Source: Ruegeria sp. TM1040 (GTDB lineage: Bacteria > Pseudomonadota > Alphaproteobacteria > Rhodobacterales > Rhodobacteraceae). Taken from it: a stretch of DNA of 64,000 nt. The position numbers were made by a program, and so were the translations under genes. Location of the stretch: positions 1,697,501 to 1,761,500 of the forward strand of contig NC_008044.1 of assembly GCF_000014065.1 (NCBI RefSeq), in the 5' to 3' direction. The notes under the pieces were generated by a model, which saw only the letters and a list, made by a program, of their open reading frames with translations, searched no databases and was not told where the DNA came from. Below are positions 1 through 10,134 of the stretch, piece after piece. Numbering within the stretch: position 1 is the first letter of the stretch; every line of letters starts with the position of its first letter.

Positions 1-2304
1 TGCAGAGGTGGCCGTATAGGTTCCGGTCGCCGCCGCAAAGACCGCCGTTGAGTCACGGTTCACGCGCCCTTTTGCCGAGGTCGCGGCGCCAGACGCAGTT
101 GTCTCAACCGTGGAACCATCAGGGAAGGTGACTGTGACGGTTGCCCCGGCCTGCGCGGTGCCTGTCACCGTCAGGGTTTTATCGTCATTCACGACCACAT
201 CGGTGATCGTAGGCTCTGGCGGCGGCGTCCCATCAAGGACCGTGACCACAAAAGAAACCTGCACCGCGTCATTGCCTGCCACATCGGTGGCATCCATCGT
301 CACAGTCGTCTCGCCAATCGGGAAGTCATAGGCGCCGTCCAACACAGTGTCGCCGACCTTGTAGATGATCGTCACCGAGTCATCTATGTCGTCGCTCCCC
401 GAGCCAAGGCTTGTGACGTCCAACGATGTGGAGGTTGCGTCTGGCTCGGTGGATGCCGTCTGATCCGAGGGCGCTGTCAGGACCGGCGCGGTCGCGTCGC
501 CGGGGGTGATCGTCACTGTAAACGACACTTGCGCTGCCGCATTGCCTGCCGCATCGGTGGCATCCATGGTCACAGTGGTCTCGCCAATCGGGAAATCATA
601 GGCGCCGTCCAACACGGTGTCGCCGACCTTGTAGATGATCGTCACCACGTCATCGAGGTTGTCGCTGCCCGAACCAAGGCTTGTAACATCAAGCGCGGCT
701 GTGCTTGCCCCCACGGCAGTTGCCGCAGTCTGATCCGAAGGCGCTGTCAGGACCGGCGCGGTCGCGTCGCCGGGCGTGATCGTCACAGTAAACGACACTT
801 GCGCTGCCGCATTGCCTGCCGCATCGGTGGCATCCATCGTCACAGTCGTCTCGCCAATCGGGAAGTCATAGGCGCCGTCCAACACAGTGTCGCCGACCTT
901 GTAGGTGATCGTCACCACGTCATCGAGGTTGTCGCTGCCCGAGCCAAGGCTTGTAACATCAAGCGCGGCTGTGCTTGCCCCCACGGCAGTTGCCGCAGTC
1001 TGATCCGAAGGCGCTGTCAGGACCGGCGCGGTCGCGTCGCCGGGGGTGATCGTCACTGTAAACGACACTGGCGCTGCCGCATTGCCTGCCGCATCGGTGG
1101 CATCCATCGTCACAGTCGTCTCGCCAATCGGGAAGTCATAGGCGCCGTCCAAAACGGTGTCGCCGACCTTGTAGGTGATCGTCACCACGTCATCGAGGTT
1201 GTCGCTTCCCGAACCAAGGCTTGTAACATCAAGCGCGGCTGTGCTTGCCCCCACGGCAGTTGCCGCAGTCTGATCCGAAGGCGCTGTCAGGACCGGCGCG
1301 GTCACATCGCCCGGGTTTACGGTCACGGTGAATGTGTCCTGCGCAGAATTCCCGGCGGCATCGGATGCCATCATTGTCACAGTGGTGTCGCCAAGCGGAA
1401 AGTCATACGCCCCGGAGAGCGCGGCGCTGCCGACATAATAGGTGATGCTGAGGCTGCTATCTACGTTGTCACTGACCGAGCCGAGGTCCGTAACATCAAG
1501 GGATGCGGTAGAGGCCCCCGATTCGGTCGTGATTTCCTGGTTGGAAGGCGCAGTCAGGGCGGGGCTTTCCTCATCGGAGACGACAACTTTGAACGTCACC
1601 GGCGTGGCATCATTGCCAGCAGCATCAGACGCAGACATCGTCACGGTCGTCTCTCCAACTGGGAAGTCGTAGGAGCCGGTGATCGTCGTACTGCCGATGG
1701 CGTAGGCGATGTCGATGCTCGAATCTGCGTTATCTGACGCGGAGCCAAGGGAGGTCACATTCAAAGACGCTGTCGCCTGTCCCGCATCGGTAGTCGCGGA
1801 CTGATCGCTTGGCGGTGTCAGCTCGGGCGCAATCCGATCAGTGAACCCTAGGTATCTGATCTCCCCATTTGTATCAGTGGAGAACTCGTAGGTACCCGCG
1901 GCAAGTTCCATCGAGTCTGTTTGCAGATCGAACGTCAACCCGATGTAGGTTGTCAGCCGGAAGGACTCGCTACTATCGGAATCGAACACAGGCCCTTCCT
2001 GCCGAGTGACTTCAACCAGCGACGATGGGACTCCCAGGCAATCAGCGAGATTTTCAGCGGTCACTTCGGGCATCGGGTGCCAATTTCCGCTCCAAAGCTC
2101 TGCCCCACCTGCAGCTTGAAATTCCACCCCTAATAGAAACAAAAACGCCTCTTCGCGATGAGGGTCGACACGAAGGTCAACATCACACGACCCCAGCCGG
2201 GCATATTCAAAATGATACTCGCCGAAATCGAACGAAAAGGCTGCCGCAGGCATCAGCGCAATTGCCCCCAGGGCTCCTGCTTGGGAAAACCTTTTTAAGG
2301 TCAC
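1..2304 (-). CDS. Large secreted HYR-repeat surface protein (partial; runs off the left edge)
   Basis: The reading frame is open from 2304 to base 1, about 768 codons, and continues outside the window. I chose the GTG at 2304 because GGAGAG lies five bases before it; an in-frame ATG at 2316 has no Shine-Dalgarno. The N-terminus is a Sec signal peptide (K-R, then an Ala/Leu-rich core ending AAAFS, about 22-24 residues). Residues about 25-155 are a unique domain with two Cys-containing segments. Then come at least six 90-residue units with the signature PVLTAPSDQ...DATDAAGN, the pattern of HYR (hyalin repeat, Ig-like) domains, followed by a differing Ig-like module (TVTGTAQAGATVTV) of the bacterial Big type. 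Such proteins are usually extracellular adhesins or matrix proteins; the role here is inference. The missing C-terminus would show how it is anchored. Confidence 0.85.
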   Translation of the reverse strand, partial: MTLKRFSQAGALGAIALMPAAAFSFDFGEYHFEYARLGSCDVDLRVDPHREEAFLFLLGVEFQAAGGAELWSGNWHPMPEVTAENLADCLGVPSSLVEVTRQEGPVFDSDSSESFRLTTYIGLTFDLQTDSMELAAGTYEFSTDTNGEIRYLGFTDRIAPELTPPSDQSATTDAGQATASLNVTSLGSASDNADSSIDIAYAIGSTTITGSYDFPVGETTVTMSASDAAGNDATPVTFKVVVSDEESPALTAPSNQEITTESGASTASLDVTDLGSVSDNVDSSLSITYYVGSAALSGAYDFPLGDTTVTMMASDAAGNSAQDTFTVTVNPGDVTAPVLTAPSDQTAATAVGASTAALDVTSLGSGSDNLDDVVTITYKVGDTVLDGAYDFPIGETTVTMDATDAAGNAAAPVSFTVTITPGDATAPVLTAPSDQTAATAVGASTAALDVTSLGSGSDNLDDVVTITYKVGDTVLDGAYDFPIGETTVTMDATDAAGNAAAQVSFTVTITPGDATAPVLTAPSDQTAATAVGASTAALDVTSLGSGSDNLDDVVTIIYKVGDTVLDGAYDFPIGETTVTMDATDAAGNAAAQVSFTVTITPGDATAPVLTAPSDQTASTEPDATSTSLDVTSLGSGSDDIDDSVTIIYKVGDTVLDGAYDFPIGETTVTMDATDVAGNDAVQVSFVVTVLDGTPPPEPTITDVVVNDDKTLTVTGTAQAGATVTVTFPDGSTVETTASGAATSAKGRVNRDSTAVFAAATGTYTATSA
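211..1290. repeat. 270-bp tandem coding repeats (HYR units)
   Basis: Units with a period of exactly 270 bp are visible; the same motif begins at 331, 601, 871 and 1141. The three units 481-750, 751-1020 and 1021-1290 differ at only a few bases, while 211-480 is more diverged and the two units at about 1291-1830 are clearly older. The pattern suggests recent unequal crossing-over or gene conversion inside the gene. Copy number may vary between strains and may be miscounted by short-read assembly. Confidence 0.9.
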
Positions 2305-2316
2305 TTTTCTCTCCAT

Positions 2317-2674
2317 TTTATGGGAGGCCAAGACGACTGAGAAAAAAATTGGGAACAATGAAACACGGTGCCGACTTGGCCAAACGTCGCTTCGTTAAAA
2401 AGCTGATGCCGCAGAACTATCGATGCGCACTTAAGAATGAGTAAATGATTACATGGTGTTGCAATCCAGTGTGGAGCGCGCACCTAGGTGACGCAACACC
2501 CCAACAAAGCACAACGCGCCGGGATCGCTTGACAATAATTTTTCAGAAATTTTCAGGCTCGGCCCTTTTGTCCGTTGGCCAGTACGCGCAACAAAAACAT
2601 CTCATACGAGCCCATTTAGTAATTTCAATTTGAATGAATTCAGCGCCATTTGCGCCCCATTTAGATCACCTGAA
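2317..2674. other. Intergenic region upstream of the HYR-protein gene
   Basis: No convincing gene in these 358 bases. It is AT-richer than its surroundings and must contain the promoter of the HYR-protein gene and the 3' end of the TRAP transcript. One perfect 10-bp palindrome, CACCTAGGTG, lies at 2481-2490 and may be a regulator site; no clear terminator hairpin with a T-tract was seen. Confidence 0.5.
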
Positions 2675-3934
2675 CTATAGAAACGCGGTCGACAACACAG
2701 GAAACCGGCTCAATAGGACAAGGATTAGCGCTACCGCCAAAAGGAATGGCCAGAGGGAGCGCAGGATCTGGCCGGGCGTGGCGCCACTCATGGAAGACGC
2801 AATATAAAGCCCGACCCCAACGGGCGGTGTCAGCAAGCCCAGCACGAGGTTCAGGCACATGACGACACCAAATTGATGGGCGCTGATGTCATAGTGGTTT
2901 ACCGCGATCGGCAACAAGATGGGCGAGATCAGGATCACGGCGGCGATCCCATCCACCAGCATCCCGATCAGCAGCAGGATCAGATTGACGATCAGCAGAA
3001 ACAGAAACGGGTCACTGGTGATCGAGGTGATCAGCGCCGCGAGCTTTTGTGGCAGGGCCTCGTAGATGATGACCCAGCCAAAGACATTGGCACAGGCGAT
3101 CATGAAGATGATCATCGAGGCGTTGATGGCAGTGCGACGGAACATCGCAAAGAGGGCCGCAGGCTTCAGTTCGCCATAGACCAGCCACCCCATCCCAAAG
3201 GCCAGCAGAGAGGCGATTGCAGCGCTCTCGGTCGGGGTTGCAATCCCAAACACCACACCGCCGATGATCGCACAGGGGATCAGCGCTGCGGGCAAGCAAT
3301 ATAGAAGCGCCGAGAACGCCTCTGGCGCGGTGAACCAGCTGCCCTTTGGAAAGCCTGTGGCGACACCGATCCCGAAGATCACCAGCGCAAAGGCCCCTGC
3401 AAGCATCATCCCCGGAATGAGGCCTGCAAGAAACATCTCGCCAATCGGAACCTGGGCCAGTACGCCGAAGATCACGAACATCATCGACGGCGGGATGACC
3501 GGCGCAAGCAACCCGCCCGCCGCTGTCGTGGCAGCGGCAAAGCCCGTGTCATACCCCTCTTTTTCCATCTCTGGCGTCATCGCACGGGCCATCACCGCGA
3601 TCTGCGCTGTGGCCGATCCGATGATCGCCGCCATGAACATATTGGTCAGCAGGTTGATATAGGCGAGCCCACCGCGAAACCCGCCGACAAAGACCCGAGC
3701 CGCATTGATCAAGCGGCGGGTCATGCCGCCTTCGTTCATCATCTCCCCCGTCAGCATGAACAGCGGGATCGCCAGCAGGCCGTAACTCTCTAGCCCGGAG
3801 AACATCTTTTGCGCAAAACTGTCATAGAGGACCGTGTTGCCGCTCTCCCAGATGTACCAGATGGCCGTGAGCGCCAGAACCAAGGCCACCGGCACCGCGA
3901 TCAAGAGTTTGAAAGCAAAGATCAAAGGCGTCAT
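2675..3934 (-). CDS. dctM: TRAP transporter large membrane subunit (DctM family)
   Basis: A 419-residue, very hydrophobic protein with about 12 membrane segments, the usual size for DctM. It is the ion-coupled permease of a tripartite ATP-independent periplasmic transporter, moving an organic acid across the inner membrane with Na+. Typical features are the conserved LAIPLFMLTGEMM and PPS stretches and the long alternating hydrophobic segments. Its ATG overlaps the dctQ stop by four bases (ATGA), so the two subunits are translationally coupled. It is the last gene of the operon nbaC-like/dctP/dctQ/dctM. The substrate cannot be deduced from this subunit. Confidence 0.93.
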   Translation of the reverse strand: MTPLIFAFKLLIAVPVALVLALTAIWYIWESGNTVLYDSFAQKMFSGLESYGLLAIPLFMLTGEMMNEGGMTRRLINAARVFVGGFRGGLAYINLLTNMFMAAIIGSATAQIAVMARAMTPEMEKEGYDTGFAAATTAAGGLLAPVIPPSMMFVIFGVLAQVPIGEMFLAGLIPGMMLAGAFALVIFGIGVATGFPKGSWFTAPEAFSALLYCLPAALIPCAIIGGVVFGIATPTESAAIASLLAFGMGWLVYGELKPAALFAMFRRTAINASMIIFMIACANVFGWVIIYEALPQKLAALITSITSDPFLFLLIVNLILLLIGMLVDGIAAVILISPILLPIAVNHYDISAHQFGVVMCLNLVLGLLTPPVGVGLYIASSMSGATPGQILRSLWPFLLAVALILVLLSRFPVLSTAFL

Positions 3935-4470
3935 GAACGGTCATCCTCTGGGTTGGCACCCTGCCCGATCAGATTTGCAAAACTGTGCAGTGTCATCCCG
4001 AGCGCGAAGACCCACATCACGGACCAGACCCAATGTTTCTGAAGGCCGAGGGTGGTGGTGGGTTCGGCGTAGACAAAGTTGAACGTCGCGCCCTGAAAAG
4101 CTGCCAGATCAAAGCCGCTCTGGATCAGGGCCAGCGGCGCAAACCAGCGCCAGCAAAACCACAGCATCGCAAGCGCAAACCCCAAAACGATCCCGTCCAC
4201 CAGCTGTGCCGCGATCTTCTGAAGCGCAAGAGGCAAAGTATCGGTGAGGATCGTCACAGCGACCGAATGGCCAAAATGCACGGCTGCGGAGGCGCCCAGA
4301 AAGGCCATCCAGGCCATCGCATAAATCGCCAGTTCATCCACCCAGAACAAGGCCGCGCCAAGGCTTCGCGTCACCACATTGAGCAGGATCAGCGCCGTGA
4401 TGGAGACCGCAAGACATGCGGCCAGCGCCAGCTCACAGCGTGCCCAGGCTGCCGAGATACGTCCGATCAT
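3931..4470 (-). CDS. dctQ: TRAP transporter small membrane subunit (DctQ family)
   Basis: A 179-residue protein with four predicted membrane helices, as in DctQ subunits; the segment FWVDELAIYAMAWMAFLGA is the family hallmark (helix 2 and following W/E residues). It forms the membrane complex with DctM and recruits the substrate-loaded binding protein. It starts 63 bases after the end of dctP, behind an mRNA hairpin at 4495-4510, and overlaps dctM by ATGA. The size and motifs leave little doubt about the family; the substrate is unknown. Confidence 0.9.
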   Translation of the reverse strand: MIGRISAAWARCELALAACLAVSITALILLNVVTRSLGAALFWVDELAIYAMAWMAFLGASAAVHFGHSVAVTILTDTLPLALQKIAAQLVDGIVLGFALAMLWFCWRWFAPLALIQSGFDLAAFQGATFNFVYAEPTTTLGLQKHWVWSVMWVFALGMTLHSFANLIGQGANPEDDRS

Positions 4471-4494
4471 TTCGCTCTCCGCCTCACTGGCGCG

Positions 4495-4510
4495 CCCCTC
4501 TCGCGAGGGG
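4495..4510 (-). other. Hairpin between dctP and dctQ
   Basis: CCCCTC-TCGC-GAGGGG forms a perfect 6-bp stem with a 4-base loop in the gap between dctP and dctQ. There is no T-tract, so it is probably an mRNA-stabilising or attenuating hairpin rather than a full terminator. Such a structure would keep the periplasmic binding protein more abundant than the membrane subunits, which is the usual stoichiometry in TRAP systems. Confidence 0.5.
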
Positions 4511-4533
4511 CCGCCGCCGATGGCTGTTGAGGG

Positions 4534-6113
<1,580 letters not shown>

Positions 6114-6217
6114 GGGTCTCTCCCGCGTGCAGCCCCCGGCACTTGGGGGCGTTGGGTTGCGCTTATCGCTACCCTAGGAAATATTGCCCATGCGAAATAT
6201 TTATTTCCGCGAAAGTG

Positions 6218-6238
6218 GGTATCCAGATTGCTGATACC
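6218..6238. promoter_or_regulatory. Palindromic LysR-type operator, copy 1 (perfect)
   Basis: GGTATC-N9-GATACC, a perfect inverted repeat of the T-N11-A kind bound by LysR regulators. It lies between the stop of the EamA gene and the dioxygenase gene, about 105 bases before the start of the latter. Matching sites are at 8191-8211 and 10034-10054. Confidence 0.75.
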
Positions 6239-6242
6239 GATC

Positions 6243-7130
6243 TCAGGCCAATATCATCAGGGCAGTCCCGCCGAGCGCACAAAGGGTAGCAGCAAATAAG
6301 CGCTTAATATCAACACTCTCGCGCCCATAGATGAGCCATATAAAGACGGCAGAGAATAGCACTTCCAAAGTCCCAAGGAGGGCCACGGTCGCCACAGCGC
6401 TTATCTTTAGGGCAAAGAACTGTAGGAGTTGTCCGACACTCAGGGCCAGAGCCGTACGCCAATGCGCGGGACTGCGATCCGTCAGCAGATACCTCAGCCC
6501 CCGCTCTGGCGACCGGTGCAGACCGTGGCGCGCCAAACTCCAGATGATCGCGGCTCCTGCACCAACAAAGGTGCCAAGCGCCGGGTCTGGCAGTCCGTTC
6601 AATCCCAGCCCGCGCAAGCTATAGGCAAAGGCATAGGCCAACGGCGAAAGTAGCCCCAACATCACCCCGGATGACAGGCCTCCCGCAGCCGGTTGTGTGC
6701 TCGGACGCAGGTAGATCCAGACCCCGATCAGGATGACACAGCCGCCCCAAAGCGTTGCCACATCAGGAATTTGCTCGAGGAGCAGATAGGCAAACGGCAG
6801 TACAAAGATGGGGGTGAGACGGCGTAGCAGAGTTGCGGAAACGGCACCAATCCGCTCGGTCGCGCGATACATCGACCATCGCGCCAGACCGTTTGCGCTC
6901 AGCCCCGCAAGAGCAAAGACCCCAATAGCGCAGAGCCCTTCTGGCTGCCAAAGCGCCGAGAGCGGCACAACGCCACTGCCGAGCCAAATCCCGCCGGAGA
7001 TCCCAAACAGCACCAGCACCGACAGGAAGACGCCGTTGTCTGCCTGCGCTCCGGGTTTGCTTTGCACAATCGATACAGCCGCGCCGCCGTAGGACAGCGC
7101 GGCCAGTATCGCCAGCCCCTCTCCGATCAT
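6243..7130 (-). CDS. EamA/DMT-superfamily transporter
   Basis: A 295-residue protein with about ten hydrophobic helices in two homologous halves, the EamA (drug/metabolite transporter) plan; the first half begins near residue 5 and the second near residue 150. DMT proteins export or import small metabolites. The gene begins nine bases after the stop of the DHDPS-family gene and so shares its transcript from the divergent promoter at 8094-8271. It may export a pathway intermediate or side product. The substrate is unknown. No strong Shine-Dalgarno stands before the ATG, so the start is tentative and translation may be coupled. Confidence 0.85.
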   Translation of the reverse strand: MIGEGLAILAALSYGGAAVSIVQSKPGAQADNGVFLSVLVLFGISGGIWLGSGVVPLSALWQPEGLCAIGVFALAGLSANGLARWSMYRATERIGAVSATLLRRLTPIFVLPFAYLLLEQIPDVATLWGGCVILIGVWIYLRPSTQPAAGGLSSGVMLGLLSPLAYAFAYSLRGLGLNGLPDPALGTFVGAGAAIIWSLARHGLHRSPERGLRYLLTDRSPAHWRTALALSVGQLLQFFALKISAVATVALLGTLEVLFSAVFIWLIYGRESVDIKRLFAATLCALGGTALMILA

Positions 7131-7139
7131 GATGCGGGA

Positions 7140-8093
7140 TCAACGCAGGAGGCCACAATCCTCAAAGGCGGCACTGGTGGCGGCTTTCTCGGCCTCGGTG
7201 AGCTCCAGCATCGGATGACGCACACGTCCCCCGGTCTGTCCCAAGAGTTCCTGCCAGTATTTGCCATGCGCGGTCGGCTTGCCAGCGGGTTTGGTGTCGC
7301 GCAACGCATTGCGCACGGGTTCCAGGCTGTTGCGCAGCTTCCGGGCGGCTTCGAATTTTCCGGCAAAGGCCAGTTCGGTGTATTCATGCATGCGCCGGTC
7401 GGCCTTGGTCTGCAGAAGATAGGGCGGCGAGGAACACAGATAGAGCTGCCAACCCAGATCCTCGATATTGTCGAGCCAATCGTCTTCTGCCGAGGTCGAC
7501 ACAAGGATCTTGTCCCCGACCATCTGCGTCAGTCGGGCATACATCTCGCGCGGAACAGAGTATTTGATCGCCATGATATTCGGCAGCTCGGCAATGCGCG
7601 CACATGTCTCCGGTGCCATCAGATAACCGCTGTCCGGGTGGCTCCACATGGCGATCCCGATATCAAGACGGTCGCACAGGTATTTATAATAATTATACAA
7701 AACCTCATCTCGGTCGTGGCAAAAGCTCAGCATCGGGGCATGCACCACAACATAATCCGCCCCGCAGCTCTGAGCATGGCGACCAAGGTCGAGCACCGTG
7801 TCCACGCTTTGGTCCGAGATCGACATGATCGTGCCCGCCTTGTCGCCGCATTCCTCGACTGCGATGGTCATGTTGCGCTTGCGCTCCTCGATGGACATCG
7901 ACCAGAACTCGCCTTGCTTGCCAGCAATGAACAGGCCTTGAATGTCCAGATCGTCGATCCAATGGCGGATATTGCGCCGCAGCCCCGCCTCGTCGAGTTT
8001 TAGCGCCTCATCAAAGGGATTTAGCGCCGCCGCCCAAATGCCGCGCATGGTTTCACGGGCGTAGGCCTTGGCTTCGTTCTTTTTGTATTTCAT
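7140..8093 (-). CDS. DHDPS / N-acetylneuraminate lyase family aldolase
   Basis: A 317-residue class I aldolase barrel. The Schiff-base lysine is K177 in IMAIKYSV, at the usual place after strand 6, and the N-terminal GLFIAGKQGEFWSMS corresponds to the substrate-binding GTTGE loop of the family, but altered to GKQGE. Members make or cleave C-C bonds of 2-oxo acids such as pyruvate. GGAG stands eight bases before the ATG. The gene is divergent from the aspartate dehydrogenase and shares its operator. True dihydrodipicolinate synthase for lysine synthesis is unlikely given the altered loop, the extra length and the catabolic setting; a hydratase-aldolase or 2-oxo-acid aldolase is more likely. 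Confidence 0.82.
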   Translation of the reverse strand: MKYKKNEAKAYARETMRGIWAAALNPFDEALKLDEAGLRRNIRHWIDDLDIQGLFIAGKQGEFWSMSIEERKRNMTIAVEECGDKAGTIMSISDQSVDTVLDLGRHAQSCGADYVVVHAPMLSFCHDRDEVLYNYYKYLCDRLDIGIAMWSHPDSGYLMAPETCARIAELPNIMAIKYSVPREMYARLTQMVGDKILVSTSAEDDWLDNIEDLGWQLYLCSSPPYLLQTKADRRMHEYTELAFAGKFEAARKLRNSLEPVRNALRDTKPAGKPTAHGKYWQELLGQTGGRVRHPMLELTEAEKAATSAAFEDCGLLR

Positions 8094-8190
8094 GGGCTTG
8101 GCTCCGATGTTTCACGCGCTTGGCAGCGGCTATCTTGGGCCCAACTAAGGCTATGGCCTGCGGAAAAACCAACCAGATTGACCGAAACTG

Positions 8191-8211
8191 GATATCCAAT
8201 ATTCTGATACC
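8191..8211. promoter_or_regulatory. Palindromic LysR-type operator, copy 2
   Basis: GATATC-N9-GATACC in the 178-bp divergent control region between the aldolase gene and the aspartate dehydrogenase gene. It differs from the perfect copy at 6218 by one base and has the same 21-bp length, so one regulator could drive both directions. Confidence 0.72.
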
Positions 8212-8271
8212 GAAGCCGATCTGAATTCCGCTAGGCTAGGGCCAAAACAGCAGGCAGCACAGGAGGCAGCC

Positions 8272-9060
8272 ATGAAAATCGGCATCATCGGAGCAGGTGC
8301 CATCGCGCAATATGTCGCTCAGCAGTTGCGCCTGCGTGGGTTGGGGCCACATGTGATCCTTGCGCGCTCGGCGCCGCCTCCAGAGGCTCAGGAAGCGCTC
8401 GATGGCGTGGACTATGTGCAACGGGTTCAGAACTTGCCGCAGGATATCTCGGTGATGGTGGACTGTGCCGGACACGGTGCCCTGGTGCAGCACGGCGCGG
8501 CCCTCCTTGAACGCGGCATCGCACTTGTGACGCTCTCGCTTGGGGCGCTTGCCGATGACGCCCTCCATGCAGATCTGGAACGGGCGGCCCGCGCGGGCAA
8601 GACGCGGCTGCATTTGGCAAGTGGTGCTATTGGTGCGCTCGACTGCCTGAGGGCGGCAAAGGTCGGAGGGCTTGCCGATGTGGTCTATGTCGGGCGCAAG
8701 CCCCCCCAGGCGTGGCGGGGCTCGGTCGCCGAGCACGTTCTGGAATTGGACGGACTAAGAAGCCCGGCCACCCATTTTCGCGGCAGCGCCCGCGAGGCCG
8801 CCATCGCCTACCCCAAGAACGCCAATGTCGCCGCAGCAGTGGCGCTGGCGGGAACCGGGTTTGACACCACTCGTGTTGAGCTGATTGCCGACCCAAGCGC
8901 GCGCGTGAATATCCACGAAATTCAAGCGCATGGCGATTTCGGCAGTTTTCATTTCCGCATCGAAGGCAATGCCCTGCCCGACAATCCGCGCAGCTCGGCG
9001 CTGGCCGCCATGAGCGCGGTCGCCGCCATCGAGCGCGCCTGCGCCGCAATCATCACCTGA
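8272..9060 (+). CDS. nadX: L-aspartate dehydrogenase (NadX-type)
   Basis: A 262-residue NAD(P)-dependent dehydrogenase. The Rossmann glycine motif GIIGAGAIAQ opens the protein; the C-terminal part has the aspartate dehydrogenase signatures PKNANVAAA and VNIHEIQAHG, the latter with the catalytic His. The enzyme converts L-aspartate to iminoaspartate, which feeds either NAD synthesis or oxaloacetate. GGAGG stands five bases before the ATG. It is the first gene of a rightward unit with the LysR gene ten bases behind. Since the neighbours are uptake and oxidation genes, an amine-releasing step in a degradation route is as likely as quinolinate supply. Confidence 0.88.
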   Translation: MKIGIIGAGAIAQYVAQQLRLRGLGPHVILARSAPPPEAQEALDGVDYVQRVQNLPQDISVMVDCAGHGALVQHGAALLERGIALVTLSLGALADDALHADLERAARAGKTRLHLASGAIGALDCLRAAKVGGLADVVYVGRKPPQAWRGSVAEHVLELDGLRSPATHFRGSAREAAIAYPKNANVAAAVALAGTGFDTTRVELIADPSARVNIHEIQAHGDFGSFHFRIEGNALPDNPRSSALAAMSAVAAIERACAAIIT

Positions 9061-9069
9061 GGACCACCT

Positions 9070-10035
9070 ATGGCCACTCGCCACACCCGTATCGTTGAAC
9101 GCGCTCTGACCCGGCTCAAGCTGCGCCAACTGAGGTTGCTTGTCGCCGTGGGCCAGCATGGAAGCATTCAGAACGCGGCGCGCGATCTCAACATCTCGCA
9201 ACCAGCAGCGACAAAGATGATCCAGGATCTCGAAGTGGATTTTGAGGTCAAACTGTTCGAGCGCACCAATCGCGGCGTGGTCCCCACGGTCTTTGGAGAC
9301 TCGCTGATCCGACATGGCAAACTGATATTCGCGCAGGTGTCCAACGCCGCACAGGAGCTCGATGATCTCAATGAAGGCAACAGTGGCCGAGTCGTGGTGG
9401 GTACGCTCTTGGCCGCATCGCCTTCGCTCTTGCCGATGGCGGTCGAGCGTGTGCTACAGGACCGTCCAAAGGTCGCGATCAAGATCGTCGAAGGCACACA
9501 TGAGGTGCTGATGCCCGGTCTTCTGTCGGGGGAAATCGACATGGTCGTCGGGCGCCTGCCCAGCCATCGCCACCGCGAGAATATCACGCAGGAAAAGTTC
9601 TTTGATGAGAGGATCTTGGCAGTCGCCGGCCCGCAACACCCCCTTGCCTGTGAAAGCAACCTGACATTCGACGATATCCGGCCTCATGGCTGGATTCTTC
9701 CCCCCATCGAGACCACGCTCCGGCGGCAGACCGATCAGTTTTTTATCCGTCAGGATCAGTACATGCCGCAAACCGCGATCGAGTCAGTATCGTATCTGGC
9801 CAATCGCGCGCTTCTGCGCAGCCATGATTTCATCGGCTTGATGCCCGCACATGTTGCGGCCCTCGACATTGAAAACGGGCTCCTGAAGCCGCTGGATTGG
9901 GTGGTGCCCTTCGGGGCTGGTCCGGTGGGCGTCTCGTTTCGCGGCCAGCAGAGCCTCTCGCCGGCGGGAGGTGCGCTCTTGGCGGCGCTTCATGCGGCGG
10001 CGGCAGAGATTGCGCGTCTCACCCCCGCGTCCTGA
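9070..10035 (+). CDS. LysR-family transcriptional regulator of the catabolic cluster
   Basis: 321 residues. The N-terminal winged helix-turn-helix (residues about 13-75: LRQLRLLVAVGQHGSIQNAA...SQPAATKMIQDLE) is followed by a LysR effector-binding domain to the C-terminus. Family members form tetramers and bind T-N11-A palindromes, usually activating when an effector from the pathway binds. Three such palindromes lie around this gene (6218, 8191, 10034). TGAGGA precedes the ATG and the gene sits ten bases after nadX. The effector is unknown; the overall sequence resembles the GbpR/PcaQ branch. Confidence 0.92.
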   Translation: MATRHTRIVERALTRLKLRQLRLLVAVGQHGSIQNAARDLNISQPAATKMIQDLEVDFEVKLFERTNRGVVPTVFGDSLIRHGKLIFAQVSNAAQELDDLNEGNSGRVVVGTLLAASPSLLPMAVERVLQDRPKVAIKIVEGTHEVLMPGLLSGEIDMVVGRLPSHRHRENITQEKFFDERILAVAGPQHPLACESNLTFDDIRPHGWILPPIETTLRRQTDQFFIRQDQYMPQTAIESVSYLANRALLRSHDFIGLMPAHVAALDIENGLLKPLDWVVPFGAGPVGVSFRGQQSLSPAGGALLAALHAAAAEIARLTPAS

Positions 10036-10054
10036 TATCGCTGATTGTGATACC
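10034..10054. promoter_or_regulatory. Palindromic LysR-type operator, copy 3
   Basis: GATATC-N9-GATACC begins inside the stop codon of the LysR gene and lies about 80 bases before the aldehyde dehydrogenase start. It suggests that the aldehyde dehydrogenase has its own regulated promoter despite being co-directional with the genes in front. Confidence 0.7.
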
Positions 10055-10134
10055 TGTATTTGTTCAATTCGGTTGAGGTGATGCCACGCGCGCGAAAGAG
10101 TTGCCCTATCGCGACTGACACCAATGAGGCCGAA

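Noticed and set aside
211-1290. A CRISPR-like or noncoding satellite repeat
   Set aside because: The 270-bp period is a multiple of three, without unique spacers, and encodes one continuous repeated protein domain.
529-1737. Long plus-strand reading frame of 402 codons through the repeats at the left edge
   Set aside because: It is the antisense of the HYR-repeat gene; it is Arg/Cys/His-rich and repeats only because the true gene repeats.
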